Positions 46,051 through 56,617 of a stretch of DNA of 64,000 bases are shown here, piece after piece. The translations under genes were made by a program, and so were the position numbers. Below the pieces are notes generated by a model. It worked only from the letters and a program-made list of their open reading frames with translations, ran no database searches and was not told the DNA's origin. The number at the start of each line of letters is the position of its first letter. The stretch's first letter is position 1. This DNA is from Pseudocercospora fijiensis CIRAD86 (Eukaryota > Ascomycota > Dothideomycetes > Mycosphaerellales > Mycosphaerellaceae), in assembly GCF_000340215.1 (NCBI RefSeq), contig NW_006921533.1, forward strand, positions 2,026,172 to 2,090,171, written 5' to 3'.

Positions 46051-46569
46051 TTTCGATTTACGTTCTACGCTAAAATCCGGGATAAGTTAAACTTCCCTTT
46101 AATCTTTAATTAAATATTACTTCTACTAAAATTCTTAGCTAATTATTTCGGTCTTAGCGGATAACTTAGATTTTTACGGGCAGTAGGCGCGGTATCTAGA
46201 TTAGTAGCTACGGTACTAATTATTTCGGTATTAGCGGACAACTTAGATTTTAATACTAGCTAGCACTAGCTAATAGTCCGAGCTAACACTAGCTAATACC
46301 TACGCTAAAATCCGGGGCAAGTTAAATTTCCCTTTAATATTTGTTTCGATTGATATTCTACGCTAAAATCCGGGGTAAGTCAAATTCTATATCAACTTTA
46401 ATGTTTCGATTGACGTTCTACGCTGAAATCCGGGGTAAGTCAAATTTCCCTTCAATCTTTGATTGTATATTACTTCTGCGAAATTTCTCAGCCAATCATT
46501 TCGGTCTTGGCGGACAACTTAGATTTTCGCGGGCGGTGGCCGCGGTGTCTAGATTGGCAGCTGCGCTGC
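46051..46569. repeat. Border repeat present in mutated and unmutated copies
   Basis: A segment of about 165 bp at 46051-46215 recurs at 46403-46566. Partial copies of its start (tacgctaaaatccgggg) lie near 46303 and 46358. The right copy reads gtcttggcggacaacttag, the left copy gtcttagcggataacttag: differences are CA to TA and TG to TA. Mutation density falls from left to right and stops at about 46400, the border of the gene-rich region. Confidence 0.8.
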
Positions 46570-47015
46570 CAATAAAGGGAGAGTGGATCCGATCTGTCCT
46601 CCTTATATGCATAGCTCTCAGCACCACTGCGCTCCATTTTTGGATGTCTCCCACTACACCATGATAGGAAACATCGAGGCCAACAGTCATCTATAAACCC
46701 TGAGGACAGAAATGCGAGCGCTTGATTAAGCAGAGTTTGCAAGCAATGCGGGTTGGCGGGAAGGATTCGTGGCATTCATCACGTGTAAAAGCAGAAATGT
46801 GAAACGACTGTGGATGATGCATTGTTCAGGCTGAACGCTCAAAGGGCTTTTCATTGATTTGAACACAGTCCGTCGTAGGAATCAGACGTCCATACCCATT
46901 GAACGCCTTGCCTCGCAGCAGAGTCTGAGCACCGTGCTCGTGACTTTTATGGTTTCGCTCAATTACAACCAAACGCTCATCATAATCATCATTAGGTGAC
47001 CTCCCAATCACCTCC
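46570..47015. other. Intergenic DNA after the repeat border
   Basis: Unique, normally composed DNA between the RIP boundary and the stop codon of the minus-strand GABA transaminase. It presumably contains that gene's 3' UTR. Open frames on both strands are short and overlapping, and I see no family signature. Confidence 0.4.
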
Positions 47016-48566
47016 TTACGGCTGAAAGATCTTCTCAAGACCGCCCAGCAGGATGTCAGCATGCTTTTTCTGGAAGATCAGCATAGGCCTTAGTCGCACC
47101 GCGCGCTCTCCAGAGCCACCGATGTTGATACCAACACCCTTAGCCTTCTTAAGAACCTCATCACGGCGTGGCGAGTCCCAGGCAATGAATGTGCCTTGGC
47201 CCTTGCCACGGAGGTTTTGTATCTCTGCTGGGTATTTCTTGGCAAGGTTCTCAAGACCAGCGAAGAGGTAGTCGCCAGTCTCGGCAGTGTTTTGGACGAG
47301 ATTCAGACGCTCAATCTCATCGATGATAGCACGGAAAAGGATGGCGCGAGCTGGGTCACCCATCCAGGTGTTGAATTGGCGGTATGGCTTGTTTGGTCGC
47401 AAGTCGTTGTTGCCGAAGTAGTATCCGGCAGTCTGTGCCTTCTTTGAGAATGTGACCATGTCCGGTGGGTCTTGCAGATTCCAGTGCTCGTGAGCCCAGA
47501 ACTTGCCAGTCGCACCCACACCCGTCTGGACTTCGTCGACAATCATGAGGACATTGTGTTTTCTCGTAATCTGTCGCAGGCCGTTGAAGAATGCTGGGCT
47601 GGCATGGTTGTCGCCACCCTCAGACTGAATCGGCTCGATGATGATTGCGGCCGGAGGTATGTGGTAGGTGGTGATGAGCTCCTCGGCCTCAGCGAGACAG
47701 CGTGCCTCCTCCTTGGCGTTCTCCTCGGCGTGTTGCTCGAGTGGGTACTTGAGAGCTGGGAACGGAGCTTGTGGCCAGTCAAATGCTGGAATGTCGAGCT
47801 TGTGAATTGGCTTGGAGCGAGTGGTGGAGAGAGAAGCGAAGAGACGGCCGTGAAAACCAGTCTTGAAGGATAGAATGGACATGTTCGGAGAACCTGGAGA
47901 TTGGTTGTTCATGGAGGAGTTTATCTCCTCGGGCGTGAACTCGACATGTGGACCACCGCGCTGCTGGCGACGCTTCCACATGAAAGCAGCCTTGTAAGCA
48001 AGCTCATTGGCATCAGATCCGGCCTGAGCTGTGAAGACTTGGTCGCAACCTGGTGGCGCGACACGAAGAATGCCAGACTTGAGGATGTGAGCCCAATCAT
48101 GTTGTGGGAAGTTGCCCAATGCTGGTCTGTTGATAATGGCCGAGGCCATCTCCGGACTTGTAGCGGCGGCGAGCAAGGCGGGGTTGCTGTATCCCACTGG
48201 GATGGAAGCAATTTGAGCATAGACGTCGAGCAGGACGTTTCCATCGACGTCTGCGATATAGTTGCCGAAGCTGTTCTGGTAGTTCACCATCATGTTCAGC
48301 GATCGAGTATCGAACACCTTATCGAGTTCCGCGATCGCCTCTTTCGACTTTGGGCCCGGAATTTCTGTTTTGATGCTTGGGCCGGTCGGCTCATCTGGAA
48401 GGTACGACTGGTCCTTGAATGCAGACTTGACAGCAGCTGCAGCGCTGGCGCTGGCGCTGTGTGTGGGTGATTGAGAGGCCATGGTTCGTCGCGCGAGAGT
48501 CGCCGGTCGGATTGAAGATCGGATGGCGGGCTGCAAACGTGCAGCGGTCCTTAAGAAGGACGCCAT
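47016..48566 (-). CDS. gatA: 4-aminobutyrate aminotransferase (GABA transaminase)
   Basis: This class-III PLP aminotransferase transfers the amino group of GABA to 2-oxoglutarate, forming succinic semialdehyde and glutamate in the GABA shunt. One exon, 516 residues. The chosen ATG (48566) begins MASFLRTAARLQPAIRSSIR, an Arg/Ser/Ala-rich amphipathic stretch typical of a mitochondrial presequence; the frame stays open further upstream but without family similarity. Core motifs present are IEPIQSEGGDNHASPAFF, IVDEVQTGVGATGKFWAHE and MVTFSKKAQTAG; one of the paired lysines (375/376) should be the PLP lysine. The end MLIFQKKHADILLGGLEKIF matches the family. Length fits fungal GatA/Uga1 plus a targeting peptide. 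It is the first intact gene right of the large repeat block. Confidence 0.93.
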   Translation of the reverse strand: MASFLRTAARLQPAIRSSIRPATLARRTMASQSPTHSASASAAAAVKSAFKDQSYLPDEPTGPSIKTEIPGPKSKEAIAELDKVFDTRSLNMMVNYQNSFGNYIADVDGNVLLDVYAQIASIPVGYSNPALLAAATSPEMASAIINRPALGNFPQHDWAHILKSGILRVAPPGCDQVFTAQAGSDANELAYKAAFMWKRRQQRGGPHVEFTPEEINSSMNNQSPGSPNMSILSFKTGFHGRLFASLSTTRSKPIHKLDIPAFDWPQAPFPALKYPLEQHAEENAKEEARCLAEAEELITTYHIPPAAIIIEPIQSEGGDNHASPAFFNGLRQITRKHNVLMIVDEVQTGVGATGKFWAHEHWNLQDPPDMVTFSKKAQTAGYYFGNNDLRPNKPYRQFNTWMGDPARAILFRAIIDEIERLNLVQNTAETGDYLFAGLENLAKKYPAEIQNLRGKGQGTFIAWDSPRRDEVLKKAKGVGINIGGSGERAVRLRPMLIFQKKHADILLGGLEKIFQP

Positions 48567-49217
48567 GGTGTGTGAGAGAGTTGCTGCCAGGGCGGGGGAG
48601 CGATGACTGCCTGGTGACTCGTGAGGGTACAGCAGTGACAAGTCAACGGTCGGTCTGCAGTGAGAGGAGAGGGGTCGATGCAGGGCGAGCTTCCAGGGAA
48701 AAACTGTAGAACTAGCGCTGTCCGCCTCTGACTGCCACATCGGGCAGGCCTACCTATCGCCTACGCCGAAACCCATGCGCAACTTGACGTGGTGGGGCGA
48801 AGGCACCACTTCCTGTATCCTGACCCTATCGCCGTGTCTGGAGCATTTATTTCCCAAGAATCGAGTCGTGGTGCCAAGCACTTACCGCAATGACTTTCCC
48901 TTTGCAGCGTGCTCTTGGTGAAAATAAGCTTTCGGCCTGCTCTGGTCGCCCGGGCCGGCTCCTTGGTGTTACGAATGTCATGCAGTCGCTATACTCATTT
49001 CAGCCTTTTCAGGCTCTTGCGCGGTATTTGACTCCATTACCTGATTGTCACTGCCCCCTCCAATATTTCGCCTTTGGCTATGATGCTTTCTCGTTTCTGT
49101 CTGCCAGCTGTTCAATGCATCTCTACTATACATGTTGTAAGCTCCTCCCAACGCCAAGCCTGATCCAGTCGATCACTGATGCGTTTATCATGTATGACTG
49201 CCTCATTCACTGATCAT
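48567..49217. promoter_or_regulatory. GABA transaminase upstream region
   Basis: 650 bp between the start of GABA transaminase and the stop of the branching enzyme, both on the minus strand. It should contain the first gene's promoter and 5' UTR. No specific binding site was identified with confidence. Confidence 0.35.
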
Positions 49218-51399
49218 CTAATACTCAAGGGACACATTCGACTTCCAGTTTGGATCGAGTGTCTCTTCGAGAGCGAGCACCAATGCCGATCTCGTTGGGA
49301 TGTACACCTGCAGGAAGTTCTTGCGGTTGTTCCATGCGAAGTCGGTGGTGAAGAATCTCGAATCCTTCTGAACACGACCGAGGCCACGGAATGCTGGGTC
49401 ATCGGTGTTCAGTACAATGCGGTACGTGCCAGCGTGCTCAACGCCAACGCGATAGTCCGTGAAGGAGCTTGAAGGATGGAAGTTGAAGATCCACAGTAGA
49501 CCAGCCCGCTCGAAGACGATTACCTTGTCGTTTTCGTTCTTCAAGCTGATGTATGCTTGTGGCGAGTGCAGCCAGCCATACTTCTCCTCCGTCCATTGCA
49601 TTGCCTTGTCGAATTCGTTCAAGAATCTGTACCGCAGCAGGTCGTCCTTGATAAGGTTGAACTGTCTCCTCGCGTAGTGGAAGCTGTTATTGTTGCCTTC
49701 TCGCGGGAAGTCGAGCCACTCTGGATGTCCGAATTCGTTGCCTTCGAAGTTGAGGTATGCTTCGCCTCCGAGACCATGCGTTATGAGTCTGATCATCTTG
49801 TGCAGTGCCATTCCTCGCTCGATGACCGGCGTGAACTCCGAAAGCTCCGACATGTTGGTGTACATTTCGGCATCGCAGAGCCAGAAAAGGAGCGTCTTGT
49901 CACCAACCAGCGCTTGGTCGTGACTCTCCGCGTATGCAATGGTCTTCTCGCCATGTCTTCGGTTTGTGAGAGTGAAGCAGAGAGCTCCCATATCCCAATC
50001 GATATCTTGTTTCTCCTTCAGCCACTTGATGTACAAATCCGGCACGGCCATAGCAAGTCTGTAGTCGAATCCTATCCCACCCAGACTCAACTTGACGCAC
50101 AATCCTGGCATACCGCTCACATCTTCGGCAATGGTGATGCAATCTGGATAAATATTGTGGAGCATCTCGTTGGCGAGCATGAGGTATACAACTCCTTCTT
50201 CGTCTACACTAGGGCCGAAGTATTCGTGATATCCTCCGCTGAAGCCCGTACCGATGCCGTGATGCTTATAGAGCATGCTCGTCACACCGTCGAAGCGGAA
50301 GCCGTCAAATTGGTACTCCTCGATCCAGAAGCGGAGATTGGAAAGCAGAAAGCGGAGGACTTCGTGGTGCCCGTAGTTAAAGAGCCGTGAATCCCACAGC
50401 TCATGCCGTCCACGAGCACCCTCGTGGAAGTATAGATGATCGCTATTGTCGAACATGTTGAGGCCGTCGAGAACGTTCTTGCTGGCATGCGAGTGAACGA
50501 CGTCCAGCAATACGGTAATTCCCATGCCATGGGCAGTATCGATCAGCTCCTTGAGATCATCTGGATGGCCATAGCGAGAAGATGCGGCGAAGAACGAGTT
50601 GATCTGGTAGCCAAATGAAGCATAGTAGGCATGTTCCATAATGGCCATGAGCTGGATGGTGTTGTATCCAAGATCTCGAATGTGTGGCAGAGTATCGCGA
50701 GTGAACTCCTTGTACGTAGCAACCCGTGGTTCTGGACTAGAGATACCGACGTGAGCTTCGTAAATGCGTGCACTCTTGGGCTTTGGTGGACGTGGGTGCT
50801 TCCACTGATACTTCTGAGGCGGGTTCCAAAATCGGGCATCATACATAGGCGACACCGATAGATCTTGGGTGACTCGCGTTATCCATGCTGGCAACCTCTC
50901 TTGTCTCTGGCCGTCGTTTGGCACAACCAAACTGATCTTGATCTTGCTGTCGTGTGGAATGGCAGGCTGGCCATCAACAGGCGGCAGATGAATTTCCCAA
51001 ACACCAAACGGGTCCTTCTTCATCTCATGACTATCTCTGTTCCACCCATTGAAGTCGCCGATCAGGTAGGCTCGCAGGGCAAATGGTGCCCATTCCCGGT
51101 AGGTGATGGTGTTATCTGATGCGACATTGAAGCCGAATTTCTCGTAGCCACGCGAGAACTTCTCGAGGCCGCCTTCGTGCTTCTCGATCGTCTTGATCCA
51201 GTTTTGGGTTTTCGAGAAACGCGAGCGCAGAGCCGCGGAGTATGGTTCGAGCCATGGGTCTAGCTGGACGATGCCTAAGACGTGTTAAGAAGAGTCGTGA
51301 GCAAGCTCTCAGAGACTCACCTGTGCCATCGTTCTTGACGTGACCATTGGCGCCTACCATTACACTGTCGGGTGCCGTCTCGTTCAATTGAGAGGCCAT
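49218..51399 (-). CDS. GLC3: 1,4-alpha-glucan (glycogen) branching enzyme
   Basis: Introduces alpha-1,6 branches into glycogen in the cytosol by cutting and transferring alpha-1,4-glucan chains. Exon 1 (51321-51399) and exon 2 (49218-51274), separated by a 46-nt intron, give 711 residues, close to yeast Glc3. The start is [19 protein letters not shown]. The N-terminal CBM48 module includes [22 protein letters not shown]13 motifs follow: [22 protein letters not shown] (nucleophile Asp about 355), [12 protein letters not shown] (acid Glu about 410) and [14 protein letters not shown] (Asp about 479). The C-terminal domain ends [14 protein letters not shown]. All expected catalytic residues are present, so the gene looks functional. 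Confidence 0.95.
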
Positions 51400-51954
51400 G
51401 TTGAGGATGGCTAATGGAGTGTCAGGAAGTGAGGACGAAGGAAGAGGAAGGACGAGGGAAAGTGCCGCTCAAGGTTCATTCGGTGCAAAGCGAGGAACAC
51501 AACGGCAAGCCGCTTGTACTTATTCTGCTGGTCGTTGCAGGTCCAGGTCCAGCTCGGTGGGAGTCGGTACCAGGCCAAGGTGGTGAGGATGATGAATGCG
51601 GTGGGGTTCAACTTTTCTGGGGAAGCTGGGACTGGAGCTCAGTCAGCCGTCATCTCGCATCACAACGGACCGACACGTCCGCCTCAACGAATCGAATTGC
51701 GGCGCGGCGTCTGATGGGAAACGGCGCGCAGAAAGCGGTGGTGCCTGCATTATTATTATTGTGGCGCGCCGCTGGGCGACTACTTCTGCAGGTACTTTGC
51801 TGGTTGCGCATCAGTTCTGCGTGTGCCCGCTGCGGAGAGACGAAAAGAGGATGGATATGAATCCTGCACCTTCCTACTCAATTGTCGTCTACATGCCGCA
51901 TATGCATTGTTGAGCACTTTGAGCAACTGCTAACCTCAAGCTGCTCTCGGAACT
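51400..51954. promoter_or_regulatory. Branching-enzyme upstream region
   Basis: 555 bp between two minus-strand genes, containing the branching-enzyme promoter and the 3' UTR of the DUF4484 gene. Open frames on the plus strand here overlap in three frames and show no conserved features. Confidence 0.35.
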
Positions 51955-53631
51955 TCAGCAGATTCTGACACCGCACAGTCTGACCCCCTGATCCGCCACA
52001 ATTGCTTCACGGTCAAACCAAGTTTTCATCATATCCTTGACGAAGTTCTTGTCGGCCTCGCTCCAGCTGTCGAGACCCATATCTCGAACAGCATCTCCGG
52101 TCACCTCGATCTGGTCTTCTTGAATCCCTTCTTCAGTGTCATCATCTGCCTGTTCCACAATGCTAGCAAGTGGACGTAGTAGTCCTTCCGTGACTCGCTG
52201 AAAATACGCGACCAGCGTTGTTGCGGCAGCACGCGAGTACTCTGACTCTTGGTCTTCCTGTCTTCTCTGCCCACTTGTCCCAGGGAAGAGATTCGCGACA
52301 TCAGGCATGTCGAACAGAAGTTCTTCATCGGCTTTTGCTTCATCGTTCTCCCATGCACTCGCCTCTCCAGCTGAGGCCCACCACATGAAACCTCTATAAG
52401 CCATTGCCTGCCAAGACGACACCTCAACGGCCTCGGATTCATCGCGATTCTGCAGGCCCATATCGTAAAAGTCTTCGCCGAAACTGCTTGTTCCTCTACG
52501 TTCCAGAAGTGGTCGTCGATCTGATTCAGTCGTGGATGATTCATCTGCGTCCCTTGAGACTGTCTGCCGTCGTAGCCTACGTAGCTCTCTTCGCAGCAAC
52601 GTCCATCTTCGCAGGTCCCGCTGCGATGCCTTGACTATCTTCCCATCAGACGTGCGAAGTCTTGGCCACGGCCGCTTAGGATCAGTCTGTGAAGGTAGCT
52701 CAATCAGGAAGTCATACAGCCCTTTCTTCTCTCTCAGAATATCGTCCGTTGTGGTCGCAATCCAGCCTTTGGGATCTGGTGTCTTGGTAGTAAGAGATGG
52801 GAGATCATGAATCCCTATGCTGAACAAGGGTGAACTCCGCAGAATGCCCTCTGCTTCTGAAGGAAGATTCTCGGACAGCGATCTAGGAATACTTGACAGT
52901 ACCGATGTGATGTACACCGCGTTGACATTTCGTTGCACAGATGGGCTGCCAAGAAACAGTATGCGCCGCCTGCTCAACGCAGCGCGGTGTATTGGGAACA
53001 GCAGGGGTCCAAATGTTTCCAGGATGTTAGGCACTGAGAGCGCTGGATGATCTAGGGGCCAGGCACCATCGGCATTGAAGCCTGCCAATGTCGCATCCGA
53101 CCCAGATCTTTTCCTCTTCTTGCCGCCTCCTGGGCTGGAGCTAGCAGGACCTGCTGACTTTCGCCTGGGATCAGCATCAGACCTATACTTCGTCCAAAAC
53201 AGCTCCAAAGGTCGTGTATCAGTACTGTTGTGCACCAAATGTTTCGACAAGCTCCTCAGCTCTTCAGCGTGGACCCAGCCACGTCCCAATACGCCATGGT
53301 CCAAAGGCAGCACTAAAGCGCCAACTGCCACGAAGTTGGCGTTGCGATGTCTTGCGTCTGCTTCGCCTTGTACGAAGACACTTACACCGGCGCACGAGCC
53401 ATGAACGAAGTAGACTAGATCTTCCTTGACAGCATGCAATCCTGAAGGCAGACTCTTGTATTCAACGCCATCTAGATCGATCTCAGGGAGGCTTCGTTTC
53501 CATGCGATCGTGTAGCTGCAGCCTAGTCAGCATTGGTCCCGAGCAGATATGCATGGCAATACGCACCCCACCTTTTGATCAAAGACCACGAGAAATACAG
53601 CGGTAACAGGTGGTATCTGCTGTTGCTCCAT
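51955..53631 (-). CDS. LCHN/Anr2-like DENN protein with DUF4484 region
   Basis: Relatives are DENN-module proteins of the LCHN/DENND11 and yeast Anr2 group, thought to act near membranes with Rab GTPases; the exact role here is unknown. Exon 1 (53567-53631) starts MEQQQIPPVTAVFLVVFDQK. A 51-nt intron (53516-53566, GTGCGT...CTGCAG) is followed by exon 2 (51955-53515), together 541 residues. After splicing the sequence reads VGYTIAWKRSLPEIDLDGVE and then LVYFVHG, a typical DENN beginning. In the middle are HPALSVPNILETFGPLLFPI and RRRILFLGSPSV. The C-terminal half includes FLIELPSQTDPKRPWPRL, WQAMAYRGFMWWASAGEAS and an acidic end, consistent with DUF4484. Family assignment is from memory of such motifs, so moderate. 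Confidence 0.72.
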
Positions 53632-54290
53632 TGTGGTCTCGCAGGTCTTCAGAGATGACCGTGTGCTGTTGTGAGACCCTGGGTCAATGCCGCGCCAGCC
53701 ATGCGCCGGCCTCTTCACGGCCCGTGCGCCGAACCACGATCTCGCTTCACCTGTCTTGTCTTCAACCACCTTCTTCAATCTCCTATATACGCTGTCGACT
53801 TTTTTACAACTCTGCGGACACGAAGGTCTTTAGCAAGCGCAGGCACCAATGCCCGAGCTCAGACGATATCACTCGTGGTTAGTGAAGGTAGTATCGTTGC
53901 AGCTCTTGACCTTCTGGTCTCTGGATTGGACTTGCTCGGTGCCAGAGGCCGCTGAAGTCGCAGAGGCACTCCCTTCGATATCTTCGTCTCCTAGGCGGCC
54001 GGGTCGCCACTGCTACATGCTTGGCCATCCTCAGACCTCCCTTTCAAGATGACTCGCCGAGCCGATCAGCATTGGTCTTCTAGCGCGGCATGCCGCTTCA
54101 AGACTGCCGTGCGAACGCTGCAATCGCAACTTTAACTTTGTCCGCACGACAGTCCACTGTAGAGTCTTGGTCGGTGTCGAACGCAGTCACCTTGAGTCAA
54201 TGCTTCAGTCTTCGTAGTGATCAAATTAAAATCTGGGAGACGTCATGTAAGTAGAGGCGATTACGCTTCTCGGACACAATAACTATAATA
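53632..54290. promoter_or_regulatory. Upstream region of the DUF4484 gene
   Basis: About 660 bp of unique sequence between the DUF4484 start codon and the decayed beta-lactamase-like gene. No convincing gene or site was recognised. Confidence 0.35.
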
Positions 54291-54294
54291 ACGG

Positions 54295-54776
54295 CCGACC
54301 ATGGAACCAAAAGTTTCTTCACTCAGACTTGGATATATTCATGCAACAGCTGCTTGCCGATTTCCACATACCTGGCGCCTCTATTGCAACTATCAATGGC
54401 GCTGCGACCGACTCAAAGGTGAGCACAACTCACTCTTGTCTGGGCTGAGCATTTATGTGACTGGCTACGGAGTGACTCGACTAGGAGGACATTCAGTCAA
54501 TTCAGTCAAATCAGACACTATCATGTACTCAGCAAGCATGTCCAGGTCCTTCACAGCAGAATCAATAGGTCTTCTAATCCAGAACGAAGAGAAGAAGAGA
54601 CCGAACCAAGCCAAATGTTCTTCGAGGCAGAGGTCGATGAGCTGTTCTATGATAGCACCAAAGTTGAAGCCAAGTTCAGACTTGGTGTAGATGGCAAAGT
54701 GGATGAGCTCGGCATTGATTTCGTTGATGAGTATGAAAGCGAGATGATCTGGTTTCTGAGGAAGGTGAACGGCTAG
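54295..54776 (+). pseudogene. Decayed beta-lactamase-like serine hydrolase
   Basis: Pieces of a class-C beta-lactamase-related hydrolase appear in order but in different frames. About 54309-54414 reads LDIFMQQLLADFHIPGASIA and TINGAATDSK. After a GTGAGC...TGACTG interval that may be an old intron comes GYGVTRLGG and MYSASMSRSFTAESIGLLIQ. The catalytic S-x-x-K box is S-M-S-R here, so the lysine is lost. A third piece (about 54615-54776) reads ELFYDSTKVEAKFRLGVDG and ends YESEMIWFLRKVNG before TAG, like the C-terminal domain of these proteins. The whole middle, including the Tyr motif region, is missing. It lies between two conserved genes, so it is a gene loss in place and not RIP debris: its CpA content is normal. 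Confidence 0.7.
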
Positions 54777-54876
54777 CAGTATTTGACTATAGTCATCTCT
54801 CCCGTCACTCGAGGAGGACTCACATATCCTGACACCTTGTTGAGTCAAATTTCAGCTTAAGGATGCTGCGGCGCCT

Positions 54877-56244
54877 TTATTTGAGCAGGGCAGCAAGCTC
54901 TTTCGCGACAGCGTCTCCAACCTCACTGGTCTTCGCTGTGCCACCGATATCCGCAGTCTTGACACCGCTCTCAATCACATTGCGCACAGCTTCATCGATC
55001 TTTTTCGAGAGTTCGGGTTGTTGTAAAGAGTACTTGAACATCATACCGAGCGAAAGAAGCATGGCGACTGGATTTACGATGCCCTTGCCGCTGATGTCCG
55101 GTGCCGAACCTGTGATAAATCAGCGTGGAACTCACACTTAAAAAGTCGTGATGCTTACCATGAATGGGCTCATAGATACCATTGCACTTGCTCTTGCCGT
55201 CTGGTGACGAGGTCAAGCTTGCGCTTGGCAAAAGGCCTAGGGACCCTGGTATGACTGATGCTTCGTCGCTGATGATGTCGCCAAAGAGATTGCTTGTGAC
55301 GATGATTCCATTGAGTGCACGCGGGTTCTTGATCATGAGCATAGCAGCAGAATCGATCAAATGATGACCAAGCTTGAGCTGTGGGAATTCTTTCTCCATG
55401 ACTTCAGTGACTGTCTTTCTCCAAAGTCGACTCGTCGCCATGACATTGGCCTTGTCAAGAGACCATACTGGGGCAGGCGGATCTTCAGCAAGTGCAAGAT
55501 GGGCAGCTAATCTCGTGACACGCTCGATCTCAGCTCGCGAGTATGGTTCTGTGTCGAGAGCAAATCCAGACCCATCATCTTCTTTGCGGTCGCCGAAGTA
55601 AATGCCACCAGTGAGCTCACGAACAATGTTGAAGTTGACTCCTTTGCAGACTTCTTCCTTGAGGGGCGACGACTTGACAAGGCTCTCTGAAGCAAAGAAG
55701 CATGGTCGCAGATTGCCATATGTTCCCATTTCTTTGCGAAGCTTGAGGATACCCTGCTCGGGACGAATCTTGCCTGTGCCCCATTTAGGACCTCCAATGG
55801 CTCCCAGGATTACAGCGTCGGCGGCCTTTGCGGCGGCGAGAGCAGCATCAGTCAACGGCTCGCCATGCGCATCGATTGAAGCCTGCCATTATTAGAGCTC
55901 CATGCTCAAGTCCTTCCAAGTTCAAAGAATGCTTACGCCGCCAAGCGGGTGCTCCTGAATGTTGAAGTGGACATCGGCACTGCTTTTCTCAACCACATCA
56001 AGCACCTATCATCGTCGAATCAGCATTGCGTTGCCTCAAAGTGAGGAGTCCATGGCCAAGAATACCTTCAATGCTTCCGCGGTGACCTTTGGACTGGTGT
56101 GAGTATTTAACGAATGCCAAAGATATTTCTTGAACTTCTTACTTCCGGACCACAGTGGTCACCTTGTTTTCGTATTAGCTAGTGCTCGCTTTCGCTTTGC
56201 GGGTTTTGCTCACCTGCGAATACGACAATGCTGTAAGTGGGCAT
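54877..56244 (-). CDS. leu2: 3-isopropylmalate dehydrogenase
   Basis: Catalyses NAD-dependent oxidative decarboxylation of 3-isopropylmalate to 2-oxoisocaproate, the third step of leucine synthesis. Six exons: 56214-56244, 56143-56162, 56066-56086, 55937-56005, 55159-55882 and 54877-55109. Introns are 49-60 nt with GT-AG borders. The joined frame gives 365 residues, matching the family (yeast Leu2 364). It begins [20 protein letters not shown]. Conserved parts include [59 protein letters not shown] and [18 protein letters not shown]. Exons 2 and 3 are only 20 and 21 nt. The reading of all small exons is fixed by the protein sequence. Confidence 0.93.
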
Positions 56245-56617
56245 TTCGGTGAACAGCAAGTTTGATGTGGTTTTTGGTGGCTTGTGGAAGTGGAATTTCG
56301 ATTGAAGCTTTGAGTTTCGCGTCTGGCTCCGATGCCGATGCCGATGCCGATGCCGGCGGCCGAAGAAACACCTCACCTTTCTATCGACATGAGCGCTTGA
56401 ACAACATCGACTCTACAGCCGGGCTCACGTTTTTTCGTCTTCCTGCGCATATCATGCATTACAACGTGCCTTCATCTGTACGCGCTGAGCAGGCTTCGTT
56501 CTTGGAACGAGCACGCATATCTCTACTTGGCATCAACCTCGGCTTTTCTCATCAACATTGAGTCGACCACTACCAGAGAGGCCTCATATTGCGGAATGGC
56601 CTGGTAGAAGCTGGATT
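56245..56617 (-). promoter_or_regulatory. leu2 promoter with possible Leu3-type site
   Basis: 373 bp between the leu2 start and the stop of the AAA gene. About 85-110 bp upstream of the ATG is a short GATGCC hexamer run (about 56329-56354). It creates CCGATGCCGG at 56347-56356, which fits CCG-N4-CGG, the form of Leu3 binding sites known from yeast. Position and gene make this plausible, but the hexamer context could also generate it by chance. Confidence 0.4.

Noticed and set aside
46341..46664. Plus-strand open frame at the repeat border
   Set aside because: It spans the border repeat copies and non-coding DNA; no domain and no conservation signs.
47472..48470. Plus-strand open frames across the GABA transaminase gene
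   Set aside because: Shadows on the opposite strand of a well-conserved gene, with no family similarity.
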